A stretch of 64,000 nucleotides of DNA from Gautieria morchelliformis (Eukaryota; Basidiomycota; Agaricomycetes; Gomphales; Gomphaceae). The notes under the pieces were generated by a model that was not told the origin of the DNA, searched no databases, and saw only the letters and a list, made by a program, of their open reading frames with translations. The translations under genes were made by a program, and so were the position numbers. Position 1 is the first letter of the stretch. Each line of letters opens with the position of its first letter. The DNA lies in contig WHVA01000047.1 in NCBI GenBank assembly GCA_015179125.1, positions 124,001 to 188,000 on the forward strand. Reading direction: 5' to 3'. Shown here piece after piece: positions 46,690-58,025 of the stretch.

Positions 46690-48810
46690 GTCTGATGCCC
46701 AGCTCAAAAAGCTACTCAAGGAGGAGGAGTGGGAGCAGGATGTGAGGTTGGAGGAACTGAGGGAGTGGTGGTGTGTTGCTCAAGAACGCAAGGAGGCCAC
46801 TGAGAGGAAGAGGAAGGCTTATGAAGAGCAGAAGCTGGCTGAAGATCGAAAACGGTGAGCTGATGCTCTGCAGAAAGCTGAAGAAGAGTGCAGGGAGTGT
46901 GAGAAGGGTCACTCCAAAAGGATCAAAGAGGCTCGGGAAAAAGCTGACCAAGAGGTGAGTCAAAAAATTGAGTCAGGAGCACAGGAGCAGGCTAATCTTG
47001 ATAACACGGCGTAAGCTCAGGCAATGAATGCTGAGCACGCTAAGCAGTGAGCAACTGGGGGAACCAAAATCTGGGCTGAGTTATCAACAGGCCAAGAAGT
47101 CAAATATTGCTCGGGAAGTCCAGAATGAAGAACAGAGCAAGAAGCCAAGTGTGGAGGAGGATGAGGAAGTTGCAGTAAGTGGACGCTTTCTTGTCAACTG
47201 CCTTACTGACTTGTCCATTATAGAAGGGTCTGTGTGACAACTGCATGTTCTGGGGTGACTGGTGCCTCCTTGGGGCGGGGATGGTCTGCTGGACTTCAAT
47301 GCAAGGTTTGGTGCTTGTTTCTCGATGGGAAACAGAAATGAAAGGTGGAGATGATCATTCTCTCATCTTCAGATGACGAGGAGCTGAGGCTGAAAAAGGC
47401 CAAAGGCACTCCATTGAGGCCATGTCATGACCTGTCTATTTCTCTTACCCCACTGCCTCTATGTTCCCCCTCGTCACTCCCTAGCATCTTCGCCAGAGTT
47501 TGCCGCACCCACTGACCACTCCCCCTCTACGTCCACTCTACCCGCTGTTCGCCCCATTCTCCAAACTGCTATTTGCTGCTCGCGCATTTCGCCAGCAGGC
47601 ACGCCATCAAATATGATTGATACCATTCACCCTGCATGATGGTTCATCACTAACCCCATCATCTTCTTAATCCAACCCCATTGGGTGTTCGTATGGCTAA
47701 AGTGTGTTCGCAGGATGTCCCTTCCATAGGTCGTGCGGGATCAACCCAGTAGATGAAGAGTCCGTGCAGGGTAGCATGTATGCAGGTCCCAAGGCATGGT
47801 TTTGTCCATAAGTGCCTTCGCCACCTTTATTCTCCATCATTTCATGTTCGCATTCTTCCCTCACTCTATTGTATGTTTATTCCATCTACTTAGTATCATG
47901 ACTGCACACCCCTATCCAACCCTGACTCACGACGGCCTCTTTCCTATTCGCTGATGCCTTACGAGCATTCGATATAAGTAGTTTACATTCGCATGTATAT
48001 TCTCCAGTTCAATTATCATACGTCGTCCATCTTGTGCAAACTTGACCTTGCTGTGATCATCGTCTTGAGCCTTCTCTTGGAGATTTCTATCTTCGACTAG
48101 TAGAGGACCTAGGCATCACTGGTGAGTTCTCACACTTCATCTTTGTTACCTTAGCCTTCTAACTATTTTCTGCGCTGTTGGCGAAGGGATTGTTGCTACT
48201 TAGACAGCCCTTCCGTGACACCTTGCACGTTGCATCGTCAAGTGCCACGGGCCATTTCGCTATGACTGTAGATAGGGCGAGCCCCGTTCGGGCAACCCTC
48301 CTATCTTGTGAACATTCATTGGTTCACATATTCGCCGAACGGCATACTTATTCGCACAAGTCATTCGGGCATTCACTGTGTTCACTAATACACGATATTA
48401 ACGCCTAAAAACCAATCTTGACAGGCCATTGGGTTCCAAGCTGATGGTTGAAATTCATTTGAATCCTTTTGAGGGGCTCTTGAGACTGGGTCAGGACGGT
48501 TATCCACCCACGGCAAGTATTCTTCTGGGAGCATTGACCAACGAGCTCTGTCGGGAGTTGATCCAGAGATAAGGGTGGTGTCTGACCTGGAACGAGGGGT
48601 ACTGGCATTTCTGATCGGGATGCAGAAAGACCTTTGGACTGTGGTCCAGCAGGGGGATCAGCTGATTATCCTGGCTGAGTTGGCTAGGAAAGGGGTTCAA
48701 GCTCGGGTCTGGGTTCAGATTTGGATTTGGATGTGGTTTCAGGGATTGGAAAGGGAAAGGGAAAGGAAGGGAAGGGGGAGAGCAGGACAAGGGAAAAGGG
48801 AAACAGAATG
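46690..48810 (+). pseudogene. Antisense accessory ORF of gypsy G2, copy A, decayed
   Basis: On the strand opposite to pol, between chromodomain and LTR. It encodes charged helical sequence (KKLLKEEEWEQDVRLEELRE, RKRKAYEEQKLAEDRKR), an acidic patch (SSSDDEELRLKKAKG at about 47365-47410) and, beyond the inserted solo LTR, VSDLERGVLAFLIGMQKDLW. Stops at about 46857, 47012 and later show decay. The same position, orientation and coiled-coil character occur in copy B. Confidence 0.6.
47423..48423 (+). mobile_element. Solo LTR, family LTR1 (1001 bp)
   Basis: It begins TGTCATGACCTGTC and ends AATCTTGACA, with a perfect 5-bp duplication GGCCA (47418-47422 and 48424-48428). It is full length and keeps canonical TG...CA ends. 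It lies within the antisense ORF of gypsy copy A. Confidence 0.93.
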
Positions 48811-48983
48811 AAGTGGTCAGAGACATGTAGATGGAAGATGCCAGGTTTTATGAGTGAATGTAATTACAGGTTTGGGAACTTTGGGAATGTGATTCAGGAT
48901 TTTCTTGGTATTTGTTTCGGAAAGGGAAAGGAACAGAAGAGGACAGAGGGGATTGATTGACAGATAGACAGATGATAGAAACT

Positions 48984-49640
48984 TTAGAGAGGGGAAAGCT
49001 GAGAACTATAAGCATAAGTATTCGGAAAAACGGCCCAAGATTGAACATAGCAAAAGTGTGGTATTTGTTTTTTAACTAAGAAAATGACTGTATAAAGAAT
49101 TGAACAGAAAATGGGAGAGCTGAAGCTCGGGTTCATGGAATCCATGGTCCAGGCTTGGCAGGGTAGGCCAAGTTCAGTTGTGAGGACCCATGATGTCTCC
49201 TCATTGGTACCTTCATAACCAGCCCAACAGGCAAGGTACAGGAGGTTACAAGGTCTATGGTGCTGGTTAATATTGGAGTCTAAGATCTTGGAAATCACAT
49301 ACTCTGTCATGCGGTCGATCTCAACTGGAGGCAGCAGAGACTGAACCTGATTCAGGATTGTGTTTGGGGTTGCGGGTTCGAGCATGGAGACATAGAAAAC
49401 CGGATGGACTGCACAAAGGCTGTCTGGAAGCTGAAGGATGTAAGCTCTGGATCCGGCCTGGCCAATGATCTCAAAGGGGCCGAGGTACTTTTCAGCTAAC
49501 TTCTTCGAGGGCCAGGTTGTCCAGAAGAACTGCGCTTTGACAAACGCTAAGGATCCAATCACGAACTTGGGGGTGGGGGCGCGACACATGTCAGCTGAGA
49601 CCTGGTACCAAGATTGAGCTATTTTAATTTGCTCTTTCAA
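48984..49640 (-). pseudogene. Gypsy G2 integrase C-terminus and chromodomain, copy A
   Basis: The open frame carries VGSLAF-like VIGSLAFVKAQFFWTT, KKLAEKYLGPFEIIGQAGSR, LCAVHPVFYVSMLEP and a chromodomain-like LLYLACWAGYEGTNEETSWV. The aromatic cage is partly altered (YLACWAGYE against YLVRWTGYE in copy B). The N-terminal part of the integrase is missing, so the fragment is not functional. Confidence 0.85.
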
Positions 49641-49702
49641 GGCAGCATGAAGCTGGCCAAGGTCAACTGCGAAGTCTCAGGCATGAGAAGAAGCGAGGTC
49701 CC

Positions 49703-49817
49703 TGTAAATAACCTATGTATATAGTTCTTAGCTAATACCAGTGGGCCCCTGAGGGACCCACTGTACAGTTCATGCATGGGAACCGGCCAGCGGTTCCCAA
49801 TCGCATCTTACCTTACA
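49703..49817. repeat. Possible short LTR remnant
   Basis: A 115-bp stretch starts TGTAAATAACCTATG and ends TTACCTTACA, with an internal inverted pair GTGGGCCCCTGAGG / CCTGAGGGACCCAC-like. It resembles compact LTRs of fungal gypsy elements. No target duplication is visible. Confidence 0.35.
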
Positions 49818-49931
49818 CTGTCACTACATAGCATCCAGAATACCACACCTTGGTCAAGTTCTGTCTGCCCTTGTGATACAAGGCCTTAAGATCGACATCT
49901 TTACACCTTTTTGAAATATCCTGCAGTTGAT

Positions 49932-52900
49932 TAGGGCTTGGCGCTGTACCATATACGTGTATGGCCGTACGTCGTACAGCTACATTGCAGTCTCAACCAT
50001 AACGTATCTGTACCGTATGTTGGCCGCTGGAACACTTGACGGTATGGGTATGGCGGCCATACGGCCGTATATGGCCGTCATACGGAACATACGGGGTAGG
50101 TAGGTGTATTACAGAACTGAGAATAGTATTATGTTGGCACTTACGTGTCAAATCCTTCCACTCTCCCCTGTGCCAATCTCAAGCTGTGCTTGACTAACAT
50201 CAGGGTACGTATAGTGTCTGCTTTCAAACTCGCGTGACGTAAAGAAATGGTGTCCCAACCACCAGAGCAAACCCTCTCCACAGCCACTGCAGATCCTGTC
50301 GACGCTGACATTGAGCAAACACAGAAGCAGTGAGTAACAGACCACATACCAGGTATTGTCATGATATCCCACACCAATTGACTCAACCTAGGGAATTGCG
50401 CGATGCGAGCACCCCACCATTTCACAGGGTCGCTTTGCTCCCATGCTTCTGGAGCGAGTCGAAAGAACTCTTCGAGTTCATTTTGATGGGTAGTGGGGGT
50501 ACGTGTTTGGTATCTTGCAGTGAAATTGATTTTCACTGGGGATGCAGGACCATTCACCTGTGATGCAGCAAGGCCGGTAGAGTGGGATTGGGAGGTGGCT
50601 TTCTCAGTTGAAGGCAAATGTTCAGCATAGTTATCGTTGTAATGTTGCTCCAATTGAGACTTGGATGCCTCAACATGTGCCAGCATCTCCTCATCACCAG
50701 CATAGTCACTGAGCAATTGCCCATAAGTGATTCGAGGGTCAAGCACTAGGAAGGATGACACTTCAGGATATCATGCGGATCAACAAAGTACATACTGGCT
50801 GCCCAAATGTAGTATGGTGATTTGTCGAATTTGTAGAAATAGTCGCTCAATTTCTGATGTGCTCAAACTAAACTCTCTCATATCTGTGATGGGGCTATAT
50901 CTGGAAGGTCATGGAGGTTCTGCGCAAGCTCTTCTTGCAGGCCTTGGAAAACGGCGTGGGTTGAGGAGAGGATCGAGTGTTTGGTGGCTGACATCTGAGC
51001 GGTTGCATCCTGGAAACAGCGAAGCCATTGGATGATGATGCTGACACCCTCCCAGTCTTCGGGTGTCATCTCATAGGTGCGTAGTTCCTTATTTTTGGCA
51101 ACATAGTTGTCTACATCTTGTCGATAATCAAATGCCCGACCTACAATGGTGGTCATTGAACATCAGCACATAATGAGGACAATGAACATACGAAGCATCT
51201 GGTGAATTGAAGACCAGCGAGTCTTGACATCGAGTATGAGCATCTTTGCAATCTCATCTCGTTCATCATTAGTTGCCTTGTTATACATGGATGTCTCAAC
51301 CTCTTCAAGCCATAGACAGCGCCTTTGAGGGCTAGATTGTACAGCACGCGCAATCTTGCAAATCTACAAAATAAGCAATAAGTTTGTAATTGTGTCAATA
51401 AGATGATGGACAGACCTTAGCTACTGCACTGAGTATATGTCCAACATTATGCTCCTCGAGCACTTGCTCCTCTGGTTCATCTTCCTGGAATACTGCGTCT
51501 ATATCGGCCTCTCGGTTGACCAGCAGCATGACACTGTCCTGATAATTTGCATGCTCAGCTTGTTGTCTCTGCGAGCTTGTGACAGCACCGATACCTTCAA
51601 GGAGCTAGGGGTTTGATGAGTAAGAGACCAATAAATGTGTGAAATAGAATGTACATGCCTTCAGAGTAGCCAAATGAATGGTGTGTGGGATGCAACGCAT
51701 GCGGGCATCAGTTGCTGAAAACAGAATTCTATCTTTTGCACACAGGCGTTCAAGTGCCTCCATCATCGTGTCATTGTCGCTGGAATTATCAGCAACAATG
51801 GCCTGAACCTCTATTCAGGATGGTCAGGACCATCCCAAATCATGGATCCAATGTGAGACCAACGTACCCGCCCTTTCAGCCCATATAGCCCTAGTGTTTT
51901 CCACACTGATGTCGCCATGTTCTCTCCAGAATGCTCACCAATAAGTTCCTGAAAATTGATCAGGACTTCCTCTAAGTATGACTGTCAGTTCGCAATGCAT
52001 TTCGAAGGAAGTACCGTTACCTAAATTCCAACGATTTGACATGTAGTGCATGACAATAGCCAAAAATGCAAAGCCGTTGCTCGATGTCTATGCATCGAGT
52101 GACAGGCTGACTTTTCCACGGAGCTCCTGATGTTGTGTATAGGTCAGTGCCGTAATCCCCTAGTTGACAATGGCAGGCTCACAGCGATAAAAAGCTTCAT
52201 TTCATCAATAGTACTGTCTCCAAGCTTCATTACATGTCTCCTGACTGCAGCGGAGCTAGGTATGTGCAGTGGGGTTGCGCGATGGTGAGTGTACTCAAGT
52301 AACACTTTAAATTCAGGTTTTTCGACCTCATTGAAGGGCTGATCACATGCCACTTGCCACTCAACCAGGAGCCGTTTAAATTTGTCTTGGTCCCAAGGTA
52401 CCTATATTCAAATTGTGAGCATGGAGCATTTTCTCATATGTAGCCATCACCTCGTTCTTTGCAACCTGACGTGAGACTGCCGCTGATAGGGGACTTTTTT
52501 TGCTTTCCAGAGTGCGTAGGTATTCTTGGACTGTTTTGGAATCGATGGGCATCTTGTTAGCAGCAATCTGCAACTCTTTTGATGTAGGTCTCTGCTCTGG
52601 ATGGCTCTTAATCGTTTCATACAGCCGGTGCATTTCAGGGAAATGAGTACGCAAATATGTCACTAGACCTGCGACGACAAATGTGAGTATGGATATAACT
52701 CACAGCTTGTACCGGTGCCTTCTCACCATTCTGTGACCCTTTCATCTTCTTAGTCACTGTGAGAATCTTCCGCTGGCCATGGTAACAGCGATAATGTTTG
52801 TCGCCCATTTGTCCAGGCGCTCCTTCGGAAGTCTTTCCAACACTCTCATAGAAATGGTGAATAGGAGGTCTCACACTACCGGTCACCGGGGCCTGGTTCT

Positions 52901-53926
52901 TCTTCTGTAAACGTGTAACCACCATGTTTGTAATGACCCACCATGGGATCTATCTCAGCGTCATTGCACGATTCCTCGGTTTCCACAGTTTTCTTCTTTT
53001 TGTTTGTTGGTTTGCCATCGTCATTTCTTTGAGGTATTTCATCGTCCAATGGTTTCCCCTCTTCGTGGTGAGATTGCGAGACCTTTTTGGACCTACGCTT
53101 ATGCTTCTTTCCCTCCACTCGAACCACGCTGCTAGCTGCACTTGTGGTAGCCCTCGGAGCACTTTGAGGGCCCAATCTCATGTGAGTTTCTGGAATAGTT
53201 TGGAAGGAGGTCCACCAGCTTGACGGTACTGGTAAGTGTCAGTGTTCATATTTTAGCTATCATACACTTCTGCATTTGGAATGAAGTCATCGCCATCACT
53301 GCTCGTCTCAGTTGTCATCTCCTCACCACTTTCATTAAAACATCCTGAATCACCCCGGGGTGAGTCCACAGCCTCAACCACCTTTTCTAAACTGTCTTTG
53401 GTCTCTTTGTAGCATTTCTGGCCCTCCGCCTTGGCTTTTGCTGCGGCATTGGCATCTGCAGCTTGCTCCCGAAGGAGGCTGAGCTTACTTGTTTGATGCG
53501 TGCGGCGTGACCTGGCCTGTACTGAGTCAGGTAACAATGCAGGCGGTTGTTCGAAGAGTGTCTGCAAGCGAGTGCATTCATCAATAGATGTCGGCATGGT
53601 AGAAAGAGACAGGACAGCCTACAGGTACGGATGGTCTTTCATCTCATGTCAAATCTGCAGGTGCTCACCGAGAACAATCGATCATGGAGTGGGGTGACCA
53701 CCATGGCCGACATCATGCACATATGTGATATATTCAAAACTAATTATAGTTACACAGGCACCGTACAATGTGTATATACGGCCGTATGTCGTATGGCCTC
53801 ATATAGGGGTCATACGTGCCGTATCCGTCATACGGTCGGAAGTGACCTCCTTAGCTTCGGTGTGGGTATGGCTCCGTCATATGGCAGCCGTATATATGGC
53901 TCATACAAGTATGACGCTGAGCCCTA
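49932..53926 (-). mobile_element. hAT DNA transposon (3995 bp)
   Basis: Ends TAGGGCTTGGCGCTGTAC (plus, 49932) and TAGGGCTCAGCGTCATAC (minus, from 53926) form imperfect inverted repeats. Flanking 8-mers CAGTTGAT (49924-49931) and CGGTTGAT (53927-53934) differ at one base. Both subterminal regions are packed with ATACGGCCGTAT-type motifs. One transposase gene lies inside on the minus strand. Confidence 0.92.
50141..53597 (-). CDS. hAT transposase with C-terminal dimerisation domain
   Basis: Multi-exon, running from ATG near 53597 (MPTSIDECTRLQTLFEQPPA) to TAA at 50141. The N-terminal part is charged and Lys-rich (GKKHKRRSKK). A BED-finger-like segment (WGDKHYRCYHG-type MGDKHYRCYHGQRK, about 52820) would bind DNA. 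The middle helical region includes DVDNYVAKNKELRTYEMTPE. The C-terminus is the hAT dimerisation domain: DPVKWWGARIAQFPRLSQLV, then SAVAVERVCSGGWDTISLRH across an intron at about 50351-50297. The RNase-H-like catalytic Asp/Asp/Glu residues could not be placed with certainty. Exon joins between 51150 and 52400 are not all resolved, so I cannot say whether it is intact. Confidence 0.82.
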
Positions 53927-53934
53927 CGGTTGAT

Positions 53935-54095
53935 TGCCACATGATGAATTTGGAGCAATCTTGAAAAAGATCACTGCGTCGATGACTAAACATCATTGAG
54001 ACCCTCCAGTAGACCCTCTACTGTTGGCTGCGAGTGTGATGATTCCACGCAGTCAAAGATGGGCATGAGCCACCAGCTCACGGTCCACACCCCAG
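53935..54095. other. Short spacer before the gag region
   Basis: Right flank of the hAT insertion; probably untranslated leader of the following retroelement. No motif recognised. Confidence 0.4.
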
Positions 54096-56083
54096 GTGCA
54101 GCCTAGTGATATGACAGCTGATGCAACCCTGGACCAAGAGTCCAGGACGCCAGAAGATGGAGAGATCGTAGATCTCACTGTACTCATTCCCCCAATTGAG
54201 GACGAGGAAAATCCTGACCACATCCTGCCGAGTGTGGTCAAGGAGGAGATGTCGCTAGGTGATAGACCAGCGCCGCCCCCCCAATCCCCTCTGCCCAGAG
54301 ACAAAAGTAAGGGCAGAGAAGTATCACCGTCATCAGATGGCAGAGCGTCACATTCGAGACGGGCCTGAAGCCGAGACTCGAACCACTGCTCACGAAGTCG
54401 AGTGATGACTATCATCCCTGAAGTAGGATGAAGACAAAAAAGACGAGCCCCTGATGATGGTCAGGGCTCAGAATACTTGAGCTTGAGCTGCAAGAGCTCG
54501 AGGACACATGCCATCGACAACGAGACGGCTGAGGCAATGGCCAAACAAGTGCAGGACGTGTTGCACAAGAACACCCTCATGGGCCATAAGCATGAGCATA
54601 TCGCAGCATGGCTTGATAACATTGCATCCACCCTCATGCAGTTTGGAGAGGAGCTCCACCAGATCGAGGAGATCCGGCAATGGGACACTGCCATGCTGGA
54701 GGATGTCCAGACAGCCCTCCGCTTGTGCGGGGAACGTGGGACACCATGTCAAAACTCATGCCAGTCCGCAGCCAGCGAATGTGGCCAAGGTGCTGAAGAA
54801 CCATGCCAAAAAGAACTGGACCAGCAGCCAATGCCACCACCAGCCACCCCGGTCTAACAGGACATACAGTTCATAAATGAACCCCAAGGAGAACCGGTTG
54901 CCCCCATGGACAGCCGTAAGGTGATCCAACAGATCGTAAGAGAGCAAATTGCCTCAGAGCCAGACTCTGAAGCAACGATAGAGAGCTTAGAGCTCAAAGC
55001 CACGCACTGGCAGCAGAAAGAGGCCACAGCCACCCGCCACCATATGCGGGCCCTTGAACTACTAGCAAAGAACACTGAGGAAGCAGTGGCCCAGAGCCAC
55101 GCCACTCAGCAGCCTGATGAGCAGCTCGCACACGCCGTGCAGGAAGCATGACAAGTGCATGCAGCCTACAACAGCAGGCTGTGCATCCGGAATGCAGGAC
55201 TGACATGGGACACCTGACACAGGCCTCCCCCAGATCCGAGAGCACAAAATGCTCCTGATCCTGAGCCCAACCCTGGCCCAGGTCCCACTAGGGCATACAA
55301 CAGCCTGCCCTGTGCAGCGTCACAGCCACGCGAATGATCCATGGCCCTGATGGAAGGGCAGGGCATACCAGATCAGGCAGATGACTCACATGAACTGTAT
55401 GATGGGATCACATGGATGATCCGCACGGTGCTAGCAGATGCCGCCGACACAGACCCTGAGAAGTCTGTGCTAGAAAAGGCTGGCGTGAAGCTGGCACACC
55501 CCAAGCCATATGCAGGGGGATCAGACCTCGAAGAGTTTGAGATCTTCGTTGCAGCCATCCTACGATGACTGAAAATGAACTGCCTCCTAGGGCCAACCAG
55601 CATTGACATGCAGGTCAGATACGTGGGCACTTGCCTCACCGGCGAGGCCCAGGAATGGTTTCTCCAAAATGTGGAATGTTTCGATCGCCAGGTCCACAGT
55701 TGGACCCTAGAAACAGTGATTCAGGGCCTTCCAAAAAATGTTCCTGGACATGTTGACCTACCACCATGCATCGAATAAATTCGATGTGGGACGCGGTCAT
55801 GCAGGGCATGAAAACCGTTCAGGAGATGCTGGACGAGCTCACAAAATACGCGGCATGTTTGATACAGCCGCCAGACGACTACACATTCCATAGACGGTTC
55901 GTGTCTGCGCTGCATGAAACACTGCGCAATGAAGTCCTCAAAAAGGGCTATAACACCGAGAGCAGCTTGATAGAGCAACTCTTTGAATCTGCCCACATGA
56001 TCAAGGAAGCGTCCCGATATAACATGGGGATGCACCGATGTTACGATACGATCCTTCGTAAGGTTGACCAAGCTCGGGGGTGA
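54096..56083 (+). pseudogene. Ty3/gypsy gag remnant
   Basis: Open blocks in shifting frames: a Pro/Ser-rich acidic start (54096-54368), a helical region (54477-54857; 54906-55151) and the capsid domain (55341-56083). The last includes KPYAGGSDLEEFEIFVAAIL, RYVGTCLTGEAQEWF, DELTKYAACLIQPPDDYTFH, RRFVSALHETLRNEVLKKGY and MIKEASRYNMG. This pattern is the retrotransposon gag/capsid fold that packages element RNA. Stops at 54366, 55149, 55566 and a frameshift near 55745 kill it. It is cut at 56083 by the LTR of gypsy copy B, with no zinc knuckle left. Confidence 0.82.
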
Positions 56084-56085
56084 AA

Positions 56086-56578
56086 CCTGAGGTAAGGTCC
56101 GAGGTTACAGGGCGAGGTTATGATAGTGAAGTCAGAGAGGGACTAGGCTTCAGCTTATGTGCTGCGCTGACCCTACACATGAGTCCCAACTTCGGAGGCA
56201 AACGAATAAGAGGCGAGGTTTGGCTTAAGAGGCGAGGCTTAGAAACTAACTAGGGATCAAAGTATACGATAGTTGATTTTCAGACTGAGGAGTAGGAATG
56301 CATACAAGGAAGTTTATATACGAGCGAGGGTATGAGTCAGGGGCGAGCATATTCAGGGGAAGGTCAGGGCGAGGTAATATACGAATGATGCATGATGGAA
56401 CAGAATCAGTAACTAAGGGGATTCGGGCATGGGATCAAGGTCGGATATGAGCTCTAGCTCTAGCTTGGGCTCGGGCGCAGGATTAGAATCACAAGTACTC
56501 GGGCACGAGTATCACAAGGCTCGGGCTCGGAAGAAAGGTTATACCAGTAAGTAACCGGCCAAAGGCCGGGTTCTTACA
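56086..56578 (-). repeat. Gypsy G2 3' LTR (493 bp)
   Basis: Read on minus, it begins TGTAAGAACCCGGCC right after the polypurine tract AAGGGGGGGATAC and ends at 56086 (GGTTTCA). A small perfect hairpin GGCC-AAA-GGCC lies next to its start (56558-56568). It contains many GCGAGG/GGCTCGGG repeats. Confidence 0.8.
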
Positions 56579-56738
56579 GTATCCCCCCCTTATGGCTGAG
56601 ACCCTCGAGGCCGTAATATGAACAAGGTTCGCCTATCCTCGAATCTAGATCCCGGCCTGATGTTAAGTCGCCGGAAACGCGAAGCTTAAATCGTAGCCGA
56701 GGTTAGATAAAAGGCAGGGTAGGAGGCAGCAAACCCAA

Positions 56739-57892
56739 GTGCCAATGAATATGGTGCGCCCTCAACCCCTCTTCAACTCCGCTGTCGACGAAAACAGCGT
56801 GAATAATGCCTTCGACCAGACATTGCTGTCTGCAGAGGACGGTCCCTCGGGCGAGGTTATGCCCGAGGTTCGACCCGAGGTGGTCCCGTGGTCCATCGAG
56901 GATGCAGGGGCCAAAGATATGTGGGAGCCGTGGCAGGAAGGGCCGAAAGGCAAGAAGGTGAGTAACCTCATAGTCTCGTCATGGATGCTGCTGACTTGTA
57001 TAGTATAAACGGATGTTGTTTGCCTGCCATCCATCGGACTTGACCCTATACAGGTACAAGCTCCCCGATGGAGGGCCCCATGAGTGGCACTCGCGGTGAA
57101 GGCCGAGGTGAGGTGTGTGCACTGCGAAGAGCGCGACTATATGTGGCTTCGGGCCGTTAGCCTTGACTTCAGAATCGCCAATCAGGAGGCCTGCGTATGG
57201 TGTAGGACGCGATCGTTGGGCTGCAGTATAACCCATGGTCGTTGCAGCAAAGCAAACCCGGGGAAAGGTCAGGCGAGCGAGGCGGGCAAGAAGCGGGCGA
57301 GGAGCAAGGATGGTGAGGACAGACCGAGGCCGAGGAAAGAGGCCAAGGTTCGGGACGAAGTTGAAGATGACGACGACTCAAGTGATTGGGTCGAGCGAAA
57401 CCTGGAGGCGAGGGTGGAGTGGATGGAAGCGAGGTTGAGCGAGGAGAAGGGAAAGGAGGCTGGGGGAGCGAGGCAGAGTGAGGGGAGAGAGGTTGGGGAG
57501 GTGAGGCAGAGTCAGGGGAAGGAAGCCGAGGTGGAGGAAGGTTGGAGGGTGAAGAAGGACAAGAAGACGAAAAGGTCGGAGCGAAGTGCTGAGATGAGGG
57601 AGTTGATAGTGGCGGTGAGGGATGTGGGAAGAAGGTTGGCGAGGTTGGGGAGAAGGTGTGCGAATCATTGGGGGAGTTTAGGGAAGTGAACAACAGGATG
57701 AAACGGGCGGATGTAGAGTTCATGAGCATAAGGAGGAGGTGGAACTACCTGAAGCGAGTCCAGACAACGAGGGACTTGGAGGAGCATGGAGGGAATGGGG
57801 GTTTAGTGGAGCGAAGCAGTAGTAGTAACGAGGAGGAGTTAGGCGAGGATAGTGAGGAGAGCGAGGTAGATGATATGAGGATGTTGGAGTAA
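56739..57892 (+). CDS. Antisense ORF of gypsy G2 (zinc-finger and coiled-coil protein)
   Basis: Lies between integrase and 3' LTR on the strand opposite to pol. The first exon starts with ATG at 56739 and ends GPKGKK at a GTGAGT donor (56957). A middle stretch reads FACHPSDLTLYRYKLPDGGP. The next open part (57084-57689) has RCVHCEERDYM and CVWCRTRSLGC, a cysteine pattern that could bind zinc, then a Lys/Glu-rich helical region. A frame change near 57650 leads to ESLGEFREVNNRMKRADVEF and an acidic end (SSSSNEEELGEDSEES), with stop at 57890-57892. The function is unknown. The Cys cluster plus coiled coil suggests a nucleic-acid or gag-like binding role, an inference only. The frame change means damage or a missed splice. 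Confidence 0.55.
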
Positions 57893-58025
57893 CCTAACTA
57901 AGGGAATAATGGAATTTCTTGGTGTTTTTCTTTTCTTTGTTTGTTGTTCGATTGCGAGGGTTTTTTTTTTGTTATCTAACTACTGGGGGTCATGGGGGTT
58001 AAACAAGGAAATGATCATAGAGCAG

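Larger units (their letters stand above)
45960..49702 (-). mobile_element. Ty3/gypsy G2 element, truncated copy A
   Basis: On the minus strand. A 3' LTR-like block (about 45960-46541) abuts a purine-rich tract on the minus strand (AAGGGGGAGATA at 46544-46555). Antisense coding relics follow at 46690-48810, then the integrase C-terminus with chromodomain. Everything upstream of the integrase C-terminus is lost at about 49702. A solo LTR1 (47423-48423) splits it. The order is the same as in copy B (56.1-60.7 kb). Confidence 0.8.

Noticed and set aside
51685-51888. Short plus-strand open frame inside the hAT region
   Set aside because: It lies antisense to the transposase exons with no motif; regarded as a shadow frame.
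57169-57729. Pro/Ser-rich minus-strand frame of 186 codons
   Set aside because: It is the shadow of the Lys/Glu-rich antisense ORF on the plus strand, which has better start, splice and Cys motifs.
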